This document shows, one piece after another, positions 21,820 through 33,318 of a stretch of DNA of 64,000 nucleotides. Source of the DNA: Didymella arachidicola. Its lineage: Eukaryota; Ascomycota; Dothideomycetes; Pleosporales; Didymellaceae. The stretch spans positions 744,001 to 808,000 of the forward strand of contig CM049997.1 in NCBI GenBank assembly GCA_016630955.3. The letters are read 5' to 3'. Made by a program: the position numbers and the translations under genes. Position 1 is the stretch's first letter. Each line of letters starts with the position of its first letter. A model generated the notes under the pieces. It did not search any database, had not been told where the DNA came from, and saw only the letters and a list, made by a program, of their open reading frames with translations.

Positions 21820-22842
21820 TCACTCCTCCCCACCCCCCTCCTCCACCGCATACAGATTCTGATTCAATATCTTATTCATAGTAAACATATGCACGCGATC
21901 CTGCTTGAACACGGCGCGCATCGCGTCATCACACCGTATCTGCCGCTTGTCAAGCGGATCCTGCAACGACCGGGATTTGACGTACTCCCATATCTTCTTG
22001 ACTGTTTGGGGGCGTGAGAGTTGGGTTTCGTTGAGGAGGGCGGAGAGTGCGGGGGAGAGGGCTAGGGGTTTCTATGCGAGAAATTAGTAGGGGGGTAGAG
22101 ATGGGATTGGCAAAAGAGGAAGGGGAGGGGTGCTGGGATGGGACGCACGTGGAATCCGCCCTTCCGGCTGGGGCTCTTCTTCTCCTTTTCGCTGCCGGAT
22201 ACGATATCACTATCGTCTTCGTCTTTGATGCGGTTCGACGACTTCTTTTTGGTTTTCTTTTTGGGGACAGGGGCTTTCTTGCGTGTGTTTGCGCCGCGGG
22301 TGGCGCGGCTGCTGCGCGCGTTCTCTTCGGCTTGGAGTTTGCGCGCGAAGGCTGCGTCGGCGTCTTCTGTTGCTTTGCTCTTCTTAGCTTTTTTCTTTGG
22401 CGGCGCAGAGTCTTCGAGCTCTGAGAGGGCGGATTCGGAGTCGGGCGAGCGCTTGTGGTCGGGGGTCGCGGATGTGGAGGCCGTGCCGTTTTCGACGGTG
22501 GGGATGGGGTCTTGGGAGTCGGGTGCGGTGCCGTTTACTTCGTTGTTGAACTTGTCGAAGCGCTGCATGATGAGCGCGGTGATTGCATCCTGAGCTGGAG
22601 TTAGCAACCCAATTGGCGCGCGTACGAGACTGACGTGCCTTTTGATGGGCGGTGTCGACACCGATCCGTTCTTGCAGCCCTTTGCGTATGCGCTTCGCGG
22701 AGATGGTGTTCAGGTCGCTGGCGCGAAGGATCTCGTCGATTATGACGGCATAGGCAGCCTCGGTCTCGGCGGGCAGAGGATCTGGTCGATGCTGGTCAGT
22801 AACTATGATATGTGACACGCTTGATGGGCGCTTACCAGACAT
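21820..22842 (-). CDS. UAF30: DEK_C plus SWIB domain protein, UAF30-like
   Basis: Four exons (22842-22836, 22781-22635, 22594-22149, 22071-21820) join to 283 aa; the first coding exon is 7 nt (Met-Ser plus one base). Residues about 10-55 form a DEK C-terminal-type domain (AAYAVIIDEILRASDLNTI, SAKRIRKGLQERIG). A Ser/acidic linker and a long Lys-rich nuclear-signal region (PPKKKAKKSK, RKKAPVPKKKTKKK) follow. The C-terminal 80 residues are a SWIB/MDM2 domain: PLALSPALSALLNETQLSR, VKKIWEYVKSRSLQDP and KQIRCDDAMRAVF-type blocks. In yeast this architecture is Uaf30, a subunit of the upstream activating factor for RNA polymerase I; a second yeast paralogue (Tri1) has the same domains, so orthology is likely but not certain. 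Confidence 0.88.
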
Positions 22843-23610
22843 GGCTGCGGTGTTGGCCAAGAACCACCGAGTCTGGCGACAGAAGCGCAGATGCTGGTTC
22901 GAGTAGAGCTCCAAGTCGAGCTGTAGAATCACGGATCGGCGCGAACCGCGTAGCTTGGATCAGGATCCGGCGCAGAGGGTGGAGTGGCCCCAAAGTTGAT
23001 GTCCAAAGAAAGAAAGGATATTTACACGAAACGGCGCGCGCTATTTGTACGTAGACGCTCTCTCACCCAAGACCTGGCGTAGTGTGGCTTAACACACGTT
23101 CAAGACAAGTGAGAGAGCCGGGCGATCTAAAACGGTAGTGCCGGCGGGGCTCACCCTGCAGCAGTGCGGGTAGAGCAGTGCGGAAACGAACGTTAGAGCG
23201 AGGATAGTACCAAAGCACGAGTCGCGGAGGTGAGCTTTAGCTGATGACAGAGCTTGGAAGGTCAATTGACGTTCACCGTGAGCCGTGATGTGTGAAGTGG
23301 TCATCCGTCGGCCGGCCGCACTCGCACTAGCCAGGCACGAAGCTACCGATTGGAGAGTTGGAGAGGCTGGGAGTTGTTCCAAGGCTGCGACGCAGCTTGA
23401 CAGCACAGCAACAGAAGTGCACTGCAGACACAGTGTAAGAGATGTTGTGCCTACTGTGGCAAGGCAGAGGGGTTGGAAGAGATGAGGCGCTTGTTTGATG
23501 TTTGTATCCAACAAGTCGCTTGACTTGCTCCGCTGAAGCTCTACAATCATCCAAATGCGGCAACCGCGCTACTTGTGTCGCAGAGCCGCATACCTAAATA
23601 GCCATGGCAG
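22843..23610. other. Intergenic, 768 bp
   Basis: This holds the UAF30-like promoter and the 3' flank of recyclin-1. A 153-codon minus frame (23089-23550) shows no domain or splice support and is not annotated. Confidence 0.5.
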
Positions 23611-26465
23611 TTACATGACCCAGCAACCAACCCCATACATTTGCTTTTCGACTGCGCCTTTGATTTGGTACCAGTCCGCCCGCCTCTCCGCGTATTCGTA
23701 CACCTCTTCTGCCCTAAAGATGCCATGGTACCGGTCTGTGTCGGCTATGATGGTGGCAATCTCCTTTGCCTCTTTCGGCGCAATCAGGTAGATCTGGGAG
23801 AGCTCGCGAAGGGCAGCAAAGTACTGCATGAGTGGTTTGTTCTTCAGCGAGACAATGTAAGCGTTGTAAGCGTTCATGTCACTGCGCAGGTTAGTCGTCT
23901 TGCAGAGACGCATCTTGGACGCAGTCTTACCTGATTAAGACAATGGCACCGTCGACGCTCACTCGTTGTCGCTTGAGATGCTTGCAGATGGCAGTGAACA
24001 ATCGCACGCCGACTTCTTGGTTGAAGACGTCAAGCACATTCTTATCGGTGCTGCCAACCAACATGCTTGTGTGCGACGACACCATGTCGACGACTCTCTT
24101 CGCTGTCTCGCTAGGTCCTATGTCCGACAATTGTGCTATACCGTTTGGTCCAACTGGCGGGTTGAAGTCAGAGGGCTGCTGTAACGTGCCGCAAAGATAC
24201 TCGACCTCATCCATAAGCACATCGATACCCTTGTTGAGTCCCGCAGCTACGCGCTCGTCGAGCATCGACTCGAACTTCTTCTTCTCTTTCGCTGCGAGAC
24301 TGAGGAAGTCATCGCGGTCGGTGAGATTCGCAGCAACCAGCTCTTGCAAGTAGAACACTTCCACCATCTGCTGGATCAGATCACCTACGTTCACCAGTTC
24401 GAGGAACGCTACTAGTGGTGCTACGCCTTCTTTGCTGTGATCTGCCACTTCGCGAGGCTTGTAGTCAGCCAAATGGCCCACAGCCTTGTCAAACCCTAGC
24501 TTCATGTGTCGATTGCCGAGGATCTGCACAAGGAAGATGAAGATCTGTTCACACTGCTCTTTCGCTTCCTCGCCAGACTGTCCGCCGAGTCTGACGAATC
24601 GAGCTGCTCGTTCGAGACTTGACTTTGCTTTGTGCGTCAAGTCGAGCGCAACTTCTATGCTGAAAAGTGTGCGGATGCCCTCCAGGCGAGAGTTCATGAT
24701 TGCTGCTTTCGCTGCCAGCTCCGTTGTGGGAGCTTGCAGTCCAGGCGAGCGTGCACCGTCGCCAGATGGTGTGTCTAACCTCGCTGGTGTTTCTAGCCCG
24801 CCGTTTCCATTGACTGTCGGTGTAGCGATCACCGAATTCCTAGACCCAGAGCCACCGATTGTTGGAAGGACATTGACAGGCATCATTACAACCTTCTTGA
24901 AGGACGAGAGGAAGTCTTGCTTGGCTGCCTTTCGGTTGACATTGGACATGTAAAAAGTCTCCGTAGTCTGTTCCTCTTCATTAAGCCGTTTCTCCCACGC
25001 CTCAACTTGTTCGACCGACTTGCGTTTGAAGAAGTCCAGCTCCTCCTGCAAGTACAGGTCAATGTGCTGTTCAAAGCATTGCGAGATGATGCGAATTGCC
25101 TCTTCCTGGAAGTTAGCCTTCGAGCCCTTCGTTGGCTTCAGGGAGATGGCAAGTTGCGACGCTTGATCGAAGATACCTGCTACAGCTTTGAGGTAGATGT
25201 CGGTACTGACGTCGTGTGCTTCATCGAAAAGAGACGTAATATACTCGGATATGATGTCTTCAGCGACACGTTCCAGGAATGGTTGAAAGACGTCAAAGGT
25301 CGGTGGAAAGACTCGATCGATGATGGACGTCTCTGCGTTCAGGGCGATAGCCAAGCCATGGAAGAATTCGCGCGACGGCTCCAAAGTGAGCTGACCAGAA
25401 CTGAGACTCGGTAGACAGTCTCTAGGGTTTCCGAGCTTCTCCTTGTCCAACATCATGGGATGATTGTGGATGAACGAGTCGAGACATGCAGCTCCACCAT
25501 TCAAATGATACAAGACAGACGCAAATCGCTTCATACGTCCGTCGTAGTCTTTCTCTTCGCACCCCGTCTCGAATTCCCTCAGGACAGCATTTTCGAAGAT
25601 GCCAGTCATTGTGTCCAGCTTTTCCTCGCGTCGACTCCACCCCTGCGCTAAATCACTCTTTGCGAACGTCTTCAGCTGTGCAAGCATTACTGCTTGCTGT
25701 TCTGGGTCCCGGTATGTGCGAAACAGGACGGGGTCGGTATGGCTTCTAGACTGTGCCAGGTCGAAGTAGTACGGTGCGAGCGCGCCGTAAACCATCCCGT
25801 ATTCCTGTCGAGCTCTGCCTCTGATCGAGCGTACACTCGATATGACATTCAGTGCAGCCTGCGGGTCTATCATCGGTGATCTTGCTTGCGGCGCTGTGAA
25901 TGTGGGGGTCAAGGTCATGTCATTGAAGCCTTTGTCGAGTGTCGTCGATCGCGCTCTTCCCTTTTGCTCCAGTGACTGCCGCTGAATGTCTTCGTCGGCG
26001 TCGAAAAGCGTCATACTGCCACGAGGTGGCTCGACTCCACTTGTCCCTATCCCTAGTCCAGCAACAGCTCCCGGTTGGGAGGCGCCTGTTCTTTGCGCTT
26101 CCTCTGCTTTTTGGATCTCGAGTTTTCGGCGCATAGCTTCTTCAAACCGCTGTTTTGCCTCAACATCGTTCCAACAGCCCATGCTCTTCAACCTCTGTAT
26201 CCAGCGGGTATCGTCGTACACCATCTCCTGCATGCGCTTCGAGGTCCGGGCAAACGAGAACATATCGGCGACGGGGAGGTAATCGAGGATCGTATTGATG
26301 AGCTCTGAAGGATTCAGTTGGAGTAAATCATTTCGAGTGCTAGGAGTGCACACCTGCCGGCAGAATGGCTTTGGACTCGTCGACCATCTGTGTCGTGCGC
26401 AGTGAGGCCAGCACAGCCGGTTGCGCCTGGGGCAGAGCCCTCCTGAAATTGGACTTAGTAGCCAT
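23611..26465 (-). CDS. RCY1: Recyclin-1: F-box protein with Sec10-like domain
   Basis: Three exons (26465-26354, 26304-23931, 23881-23611) join to 918 aa. After about 35 residues comes an F-box (AELINTILDYLPVADMFSF, then RTSKRMQEMVYDDTRWIQR). From about residue 190 to the end the protein is a helical Sec10-type exocyst domain, with blocks such as VMLAQLKTFAKSDLAQGW, LKTFAKSD, HLNGGAACLDSFIHNHP, FDVFQPFLERVAEDIISEY and a C-terminal LKRQRVSVDGAIVLISDMN. This combination is diagnostic for Rcy1, which with Skp1 helps recycle plasma-membrane cargo such as v-SNAREs from endosomes. The first intron removes a stretch in which a GTG-initiated frame could mislead gene callers. Length is near that of yeast Rcy1 (840). 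Confidence 0.93.
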
Positions 26466-27046
26466 TTTGTTGGCTATCTGATGATTAGATCAGTCCGTAT
26501 GTGCTCTATCTGGCGTTGTGGCCATGTTCGCGTTTGGAGAGGTATTGGCGCGTGAGCGTTGCGGGGAGCGAGTGAGGGTTCAGGCGAGCCATGACGCCCG
26601 AAGCTCTGGTGGAGCACGCGAAGTCCCGTTTCACTGCACTCACACCTCACGTAACACCAGATAAGCGAGCAAGTGACATACTTGTAATTGACAAACAGTT
26701 GACGCCCCAGACCACAGACAGGTGCTGGTGCACTTCCCCGCATTACCCTTGGACACGCGGATCTGAGCACGCTCGTGCTCGTGAAACGACCCTGGTCTTC
26801 TTGACTTTAACTGCACCACCACCTCGCACGATCTGATGAGGTGGATTCGCATTACAATGAATTAGGTGGGTAGCATCAAGACCTTCTGTATTACCAAAAC
26901 ATACCTCGCAGAGACTTCACATGGGGTTTTGCAATCACGACGTACACATAGTCTATTATGTTAACCAACAAGTATTATATTATCCATTTCCTGCTACATC
27001 TCTCCACTACAGACCATTTGTACCACGTTGTATCCTAGAACAGCTT
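26466..27046. other. Intergenic, 581 bp
   Basis: This is the recyclin-1 promoter side and the CFEM gene 3' flank. No other feature was seen. Confidence 0.5.
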
Positions 27047-27673
27047 TTACAAAGCAGCGAGCATACCAAAGAACGCGACACCGAGACCGAGAACGGGACC
27101 GGCAGACTGGAAGGCACCAGCACCAGTAGCGGCAGTTGCCGCAGCGCTTCCAGAGGACGCAGCGACAGATGCAGTGCGAGTTGCGCTGCCAGACGAACTG
27201 TTGGTTCCAGAAACGCCAGAAACCGCAGCAGAGCTCGATACCGAGGCTGCAGAGGAAGCAGAGGCAGAGGAGCTCGAGTTCGTTCCGCAGTTGGGGTGGG
27301 TGTTCAGGGTGACACCTTCTCCACTGCACAGGGACGTGGCAAAAGTGATGGTAGCTGGTGTTCATGTTAGTCTGCTGATATGGCAGCTGTTGTGAAAACT
27401 CACTGTTAATGTCAGCTTGATTGCAAGCGGCCAGGGCACAGCAGGAAACTCCGGTAATGGCTGAGCTCTTGCAGACGCAGGCAATGTCCAGAATGCTGGA
27501 ACAATCACCCAGGTTGGCACCGCTGAAGCAGTTTTGCTGTTGTTACGTCAGTCAATGCTTCTTTGAACTAGTTGTACCATACATACAGCGCATGTAGGGA
27601 TGTTGGCAAGGTTGCCCTGAGCGAGGACGGTAGTGCTCAAGGTCGCGATGGCGGCAGCGATAGAGAAACGCAT
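27047..27673 (-). CDS. Secreted CFEM-domain protein with GPI-type C terminus
   Basis: Three exons (27673-27587, 27536-27404, 27354-27047) give 175 aa. A signal peptide (MRFSIAAAIATLSTTVLA) is followed by the CFEM pattern: NIPTCAQNCF, NLGDCSSILDIACVCKSS, ITGVSCCALAACNQAD and a last Cys in FATSLCSGEG, with the Asp before the CxC pair that in known CFEM domains helps bind haem iron. The rest is Ser/Ala/Thr-rich and likely O-glycosylated, ending in a hydrophobic tail (AGPVLGLGVAFFGMLAAL) typical of a GPI-anchor signal. CFEM proteins act at the cell wall or membrane in haem uptake, adhesion or host interaction; which applies here is open. Introns lie within the Cys-rich domain. Confidence 0.92.
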
Positions 27674-30028
27674 GTTGAAGTTTGACAGGATCGAACAGCG
27701 ACGAGACGGATTAGGAGTAGTATACACTAATAGATAGCAACGGTGGACAAAGCAACTAAGGACGACGCCTCCAGATCTGGGGAAAGCTGAAGTAAATAGT
27801 CCGCAACTCCTCCTCTTTGATAGCCTGATCTTCGGTGCTGCGCGATTGGCCCGAGACTATTGGTTACACCAGGGCGTGGAAGCGAGTTGCCCAGCTGAGC
27901 CAACGCGCCCAAGTGGCTTGCTGCCTTCCCGCTACCACGCCGAAGTTGCCGGCTAGAGCTGGCCACCGCGTAGATAACGCATTAAAACTATTACAACTGA
28001 AGGCCGAGTAGCCCTTTGCTGGCTCTTCGCACCTGAAAACGTCCTTCTCGTAGCCCACGAGTGTATGTTGTTGGCGCTGCTACTTCAGCCTGCCACCTAA
28101 TCTCCACCAGTCCTTTGACTCCTTTCAAACATGTACTGTGTATGCAGTCAGACTGTTAGGGACAGTCTCCATGAATCTGGCCATTGGCTGTAATTCGGTC
28201 TTATCCAGCCAACAAGCCATATTGTGCATCCGGTGCTGAAAGGTGCTACATGGCGGGCACGCTGCATATCCATCTGGTTACTGTGGTACATGGCACAAGT
28301 AGTATAGGTGGAGAACGGCGACGAGGGGTACGGACCGAAGATGAGAGCATATTTACCGTGTGATCTGACCAATTAAACAATGCTTTCCGCGGACACTCTT
28401 CGTCAAGTGTCAAGTCATTTGACGCGACAATCTAATCCTAACTCGACCTTCGTTTCGATGTTACAGCAACAGAAACCGTAGAAGCTGAAGCTGCTTTTTG
28501 TGACGACATGCAGTGAGGCTGCTCGCAATGACCGAAGGACCGAAATGATCACGAGAAAGTGTTGTTAGCCACAAACAAGCAACGAGTTGTGCGAGAAGCA
28601 AGCAATCAGCAATAAACTAGCGGTATTGCCTACTGCCGTCATGATCACGGCAGATAAGCTGAGAAATTGTCTCGAAACCCGCAGCTTCCGCGGGAGCAAT
28701 GACCAAGCAGCGAGCACTTTCTGGACGGTGTCAACACTGTCGAGCCATCTGCATTTTCGTGCTCACCACCGCGCACAACCATCAGCCACCGCCAGAGGGC
28801 AACGTGCGATGATGTCTGAAGTCCTTGCGTGGCTATGAGTGGCCATTCGATCGAATATGCCGCACCAGGCAACGGCTTCCTTAGAGTCCTGCGCCTGAAG
28901 GGCACTGCAGGGCACATTGTTCGGCTGCTTCAGCGCCCCTTCAGGGTTTTCTTGCCTGGCGCAAGCGAGCGATGATCACAAGAAGCAGGGCGACGGGGCA
29001 CAGCTGTCAAACAACCGCCGGGGCGCAATTGTGAGGGTCGGGCAAAGGGCTCTGTTTCAACAGAAGCCGTGGCCTTGATGCTATTAAGGGATGAAACATG
29101 GGCGGGCGCGCTGGTCGAGAAGGCCGCGCGAACACTCGGCGAAGAAAGCCCGAACGCTCCACGTACCGTACCTGCGTCTGAGGATGCTGCCAAAGTGGAT
29201 GGAGTTCAGCCCTACGCATCGCATCGTGGCTCGTGCCTAACGTGACAGCGTGTTTTATTAGCCACACATGTGACGCTGCGCCGCCAGCGCATGGTAGTTT
29301 CAGTGGACCAAAGAGCTTGAGACGCAATGTTTCCACAGCGCCTTTGCTCCATCGAAGCCTCAGGAAGGCGGCTAGAAGCCGCGCACAAGGGATGATGCTG
29401 GTGGAGGTGGAAGCGCAGGGCCGGATGTTCCGCCTCAGATGCGGACCAATGGTGAAAGTGAAGCAAGTGGACTTGCCCATCTTGGCCCAGAGCTTTTCAG
29501 GGTCATTGCTCGTGATCTCGCGACAGCTTATGTTATCAACCTGGATTGTCAGTGCTGTAGACGTCAGACCTGAGACACCGATCGATGAGGCGGAAGCACG
29601 ATTGGGAGGCGTGTCACAAATTGTGGGTCATAGACCTTTGTCTTGTTCCATCCCCTTTCAGGTACCGTCCTGGAGCTTCCTGGAGAGGCAATCTAGCTTC
29701 AGTCGTTGAGCAGTGCTCGGATGTACGTACCTGAGGGGCCACGTACCGTTGGTTGCCCTTTGGCTGTCGCTTGTTGCCCCGTGCTTGAGTAATGATGAAG
29801 GACGCTCAGAATAGTCGTGAAGCTGGAAGTCGCTCCCAGCTGCTCTCAAATACAAAAGCATCTCTGTGACCCGCTTGTAACAGAGTATCAATACCTCCAA
29901 CGCACTGTTACTACCAAGATTGCCGCTCTATTCAGGTCTCAGACATCAAACGTCGTCTCACAGTTGCGCACTCTTAAACACCCTTCCACATCGCCCTCTT
30001 CCAGATTCCCGAATTCGACCCCAGTACA
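27674..30028. other. Gene-poor segment, 2.35 kb
   Basis: The first part should hold the CFEM promoter. I found no coding sequence that joins across introns, no transposon terminal repeats and no RNA gene. Several overlapping open frames around 28930-29700 look like chance frames in GC-rich DNA. Confidence 0.5.
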
Positions 30029-30179
30029 ATGGCTCCCACAATGAGGACTTCCCCTAAGACTCCTGGTGGCGGCGAGGCACGTGATGGAGGCAGTGAGTAA
30101 ATCTCCGTTCGTTGACCGTGGACTGTCATCGCTAACATGCTCGATAGGGAAGCCTTCGAACACCAGCAAGCAACATTAA
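30029..30179 (+). CDS. Very small Gly-rich peptide with RDGG motif
   Basis: ATG at 30029 opens MAPTMRTSPKTPGGGEARDG; an intron with GTGAGT donor (30093) and CGATAG acceptor (ends 30147), containing a CTAAC branch site, joins to a short RKPSNTSKQH end, 31 aa in total. Unspliced, the frame stops three codons later (RDGGSE). It is preceded by a plausible 5' leader. The sequence shares GGGEARDGG with the small gene at 31280 (RGGESRDGG, RGGPENRDGG), and the bases after the motif are also alike (GAAGCCT in both). No signal peptide or membrane segment. No function is assigned; it may be a real short protein, an upstream peptide of a longer transcript, or chance. Confidence 0.4.
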
Positions 30180-31279
30180 GCGACTGCGCCTGCCGCAGAC
30201 CTCCCAAAACGACGTCCTGCACTACAACACTACCATTCGACGCTGCGCGTCATACGTTTTTCCCGGACTTTATCTTCGTCTTATCCAGCGATATGTCTTC
30301 TCCAAATTTGCAGATTACCACGGGACGCGATCACCTTGTCTCGCATCTCGAGTTTCGAGACAACCAGTATCTTGGAGTTGGCGCTAGATAGGAGGTGGTT
30401 CTTTTGCCGACGTTTCGAGGCGCAGCATCCTTGCGAGCATCATCAACGCGACCGCCGACATCGACATCCATTGGTACTCACCGACAGCGGGCTGTGTCCT
30501 CCGGTGAATGAGGCTCGCAGGCAGCAAAGAGTCATCTCCCAATACTCGAAGGACTCGGGGAGTACTTATTCGACAATGGGAGTCACCGCGAGGCTGCCTG
30601 TGTGCCTCGAGTCTGCCGCTCCGCAGCAGTTCAGCCCCCAAAGCGGCTGCGCGCCCGGCTCGCGCTTTTACCAAAAAGTTCAGCCTAGCAGGCAGCGAAC
30701 CTGGGGTTCGTCAACTTACCGCCCTTCTGCCTGAAGGCAGCCTCAAAAATATGGCCTGTCTCGTGTTTCGGCTTCGGGCAATGTGGCTATGGCCCACTTG
30801 GTGGCCCTCTCGCGGTGGACGAAAGGAGTCACCAGCTCGTCCCCTAGGAACATTGGCATTGGAAAAGGCGCGCTAGATCATGGCAGCCTATCAACCGCCT
30901 TATTCATCAGGCTTCAGTCAACGTTCCTATCGAATTGGCAGGGGTGGCGCAGCATATCGTTCCCTTCATGCTCACCATTGAGTGCGACGGAGGAATCGAA
31001 TCGACTGTGTGCGTCATACCGGGCAAGAAGGCAGTCATTTGCCTGTACCTGACTTGACTGAATGAGGCAGTACAGATGGTGGCGCCTCCAGCAGGCCTCA
31101 GGGCATCACGATTTATATATGCCTTGGAGTCCAGGTTGTCAGACATCCATCTACTTTACACATCAAGCCTTCTAGTCTGCCTGCACCCACACAAACACCA
31201 CAGCCCGCAGCCACATCAACGCCATCGACATCCAAGCCACACCCTAAATCCTATAATAACGACCATCACCAACGTCAAT
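30180..31279. other. Segment without a supported gene, 1.1 kb
   Basis: Open frames on the plus strand (for example 30508-30876) are basic and Ser/Pro/Ala-rich without recognisable motifs or clear introns. A decayed or unrecognised gene cannot be excluded. The last 150 bp are CA-rich and look like the 5' leader of the small gene at 31280. Confidence 0.4.
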
Positions 31280-31438
31280 ATGCGTTCCCCCAGCTTCAAC
31301 AACAACGACCTCAACCTCAACCTCAACTTCCGCGGCGGTGAATCTCGTGACGGTGGTGCACCCAACCCATCTGCCAAATTCAACTTGCCCATGATGAAGG
31401 CAATGCGCGGCGGCCCTGAGAACCGCGATGGTGGCTAA
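31280..31438 (+). CDS. Small Asn/Gly-rich protein with two RDGG motifs
   Basis: A 52-aa frame from the ATG at 31280, following a long CA/CT-rich leader typical of highly expressed fungal 5' UTRs. The protein has an Asn/Leu stretch (NNNDLNLNLNF), then RGGESRDGG, a short linker, and a C-terminal RGGPENRDGG directly before the stop. The motif also occurs once in the small peptide encoded at 30029, suggesting paralogues. No signal peptide, Cys or membrane segment. The longer frame open upstream to 31076 would add residues translated from the leader and seems less likely. I do not recognise a family; small hydrophilic Gly-rich fungal proteins are sometimes stress-induced, but that is only an analogy. 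Confidence 0.5.
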   Translation: MRSPSFNNNDLNLNLNFRGGESRDGGAPNPSAKFNLPMMKAMRGGPENRDGG

Positions 31439-32811
31439 GAAGCCTCCCAGCTCAAGTATGTTGATCACCTGAGTCTGCCCTCAAATGGTCTAACATACCC
31501 AAGTTACTTCGACCACAATGCATCATACTGGTGATCGATTACGATACCTCCTTCGCAATGGGGGTCATGGGACAATCGGTCGTAGGGATGTTCGACTGGG
31601 TCGACATCTCTAAACTCCCTCCCGATGGCTTCGGCTTCCTACATAACTCGACTTCGAGCACTCTTCCCGCGCCTTCTGGATTTACGCGTGCTTCCTCAGC
31701 TTCCAGCGTTTCTAGCATTTTCGCAGCATTACCGGTGTTTTGAGATTTTCTTTTTTGTGTATAACACTGGGATGGCTGTATAGTACCACGTTCTCGAATG
31801 AGCTTTTGCTTTCGATTTAGACGGCGCTACTACAAGACGGATGGCGACCTGGGATTTTAGATGGCACTTTGGCATCATAAGACCACGATTAGACTAGCAG
31901 AGGAGCTACGCCCTGCTTTACCACGACTTCGACGGTCAGCCATAGACGACTAGGAATGGTCCTAATAGGGACGGACAATTAAAGATGAGATAGAAATGAA
32001 GACTTCTAATAACCAACAATACGTGCCTCGATCAAATGACTGACCCTTCTTATTGTGCACGACGACGAGAAGAGACCAGTAGGTGATAAGCTTCGCAGCT
32101 GAGATATGAGTGGTTTTGAGGCGGAGATCTGATCTCGCTGGATCTGGTGTTCATGTACCCCACGCTCTTGGCATGACCAAATCCCATTACAGGCGTGTTT
32201 GCTTCTAACCTCCGGATCTCACGGGTTGAATCTGCGTCTCAGCTTCTTAACACTACATCTCTTCACTGAAACTCTGTCAATTCAGGTCTGAGCATGGAAC
32301 GAATCGAACAAAGTCTTTCTACACTTTTCAACCAAGGCAGCAATGGCCCGAAAGAAAAATCTTGAATGACGTATCCAGTCGATCGTGCACGTTCGCGGCA
32401 GCCCCGCCGAAGGGCACGCAAATGACTAATTCCAACCCGAAAACAGTGTCAGGCACGCGCAAAGCAGTAACTTTCTGCCGAGCCACAGGGCGATGAAGCA
32501 CGCGAAGGGCAGCCGGCGCCAAACCTGCCCAGGCGCGAACAGACGGGTCATTCAAAGCGCAGGAAAATGTGATAAGGAACTCGTGCACTGGTGCGCATCG
32601 GTCACAGTACATCTTGGAAGCTCAGCCTTGGTCTACTCGTGGGTACGGTGAAAGCCAAGAAAGAGTCAAGAGCATTTAAGGGTCGACAAGCGCTCGCGTC
32701 ATTTGGTGGCTACTTGCTGTCTTTGTCGTCTCTCTCCTCCAACGCTTCTACACGAACCGCAAATTATCGTGCCAGCCGCCAAATCGTACGCTTAAAATAC
32801 ACGCATTCACT
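31439..32811. other. Intergenic, 1.37 kb
   Basis: The left part may be the 3' UTR of the small RDGG gene; a frame ending FAALPVF at 31743 starts only from GTG and is not annotated. AT-rich DNA follows from 31750 to 32000. The right part is the DUF3602 gene promoter. Nothing else was recognised. Confidence 0.45.
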
Positions 32812-33318
32812 ATGACTACACAACCAGCACAGGATCGTATTGCCTCTCACGGCCGCGGTGGAGCAGGTATGTCAGCTCTCAGCATCTGCGCTGTTGGGAC
32901 CCTTGATACGCATTTCTTGTTACCCTAGGCCTATGACCTTGCGCCTGAACACTGTTGTAAGGATGTGATCCGTTGCTAACCTCAAGAAGGGAACATTGCT
33001 CCCGATACAAACACTGCGTACACCAAGCCCGAAGACCTCGTCACTCCTACCATCAAGTCGAACACATACACCACCGGTCGCGGTGGACAAGGCAACATGG
33101 CGAAGAACGATGACCCCACCAACGCCCGCCTTGCGCAAGATGTCGAGGGTCCTACTACGATCTCTGAGCCCAAGGGTGCTGTCCACTACGGACGCGGTGG
33201 TGCTGCAAACATCATCACCGACAAGGAGCGCAACAGTGGCGAGGCCAAGCGCACTGAGTCTGGTGCCTCTGGCGACCAGGGCCTGCTGTCCAAGGTCAAG
33301 GGCTTCTTCAAGTCGTAA
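32812..33318 (+). CDS. DUF3602-type protein with GRGG repeats
   Basis: Two exons (32812-32866, 32990-33318) join to 127 aa. Splicing rebuilds the first motif: HGRGGAG joined to NIAPDT. Three copies of the family signature G-R-G-G-x-x-N are seen: GRGGAGNI near residue 14, GRGGQGNM near 48 and GRGGAANI near 87, each followed by a hydrophobic residue. The C terminus is a short amphipathic LLSKVKGFFKS. DUF3602 proteins are small, hydrophilic, Gly-rich fungal proteins of unknown function; no enzyme activity is known. A cytosolic, disordered protein is likely. The acceptor is placed at AAG/GG because it restores the repeat; a site three bases upstream would change Gly to Glu-Gly. Confidence 0.88.

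Noticed and set aside
23089..23550. 153-codon minus-strand frame with ATG start
   Set aside because: No recognisable domain, no supporting introns, mixed hydrophobic and Ser/Leu composition; not distinguishable from chance.
29007..29480. 157-codon minus-strand frame
   Set aside because: Arg/Pro/His-rich composition typical of chance GC-rich frames, several overlapping frames on both strands, no motif.
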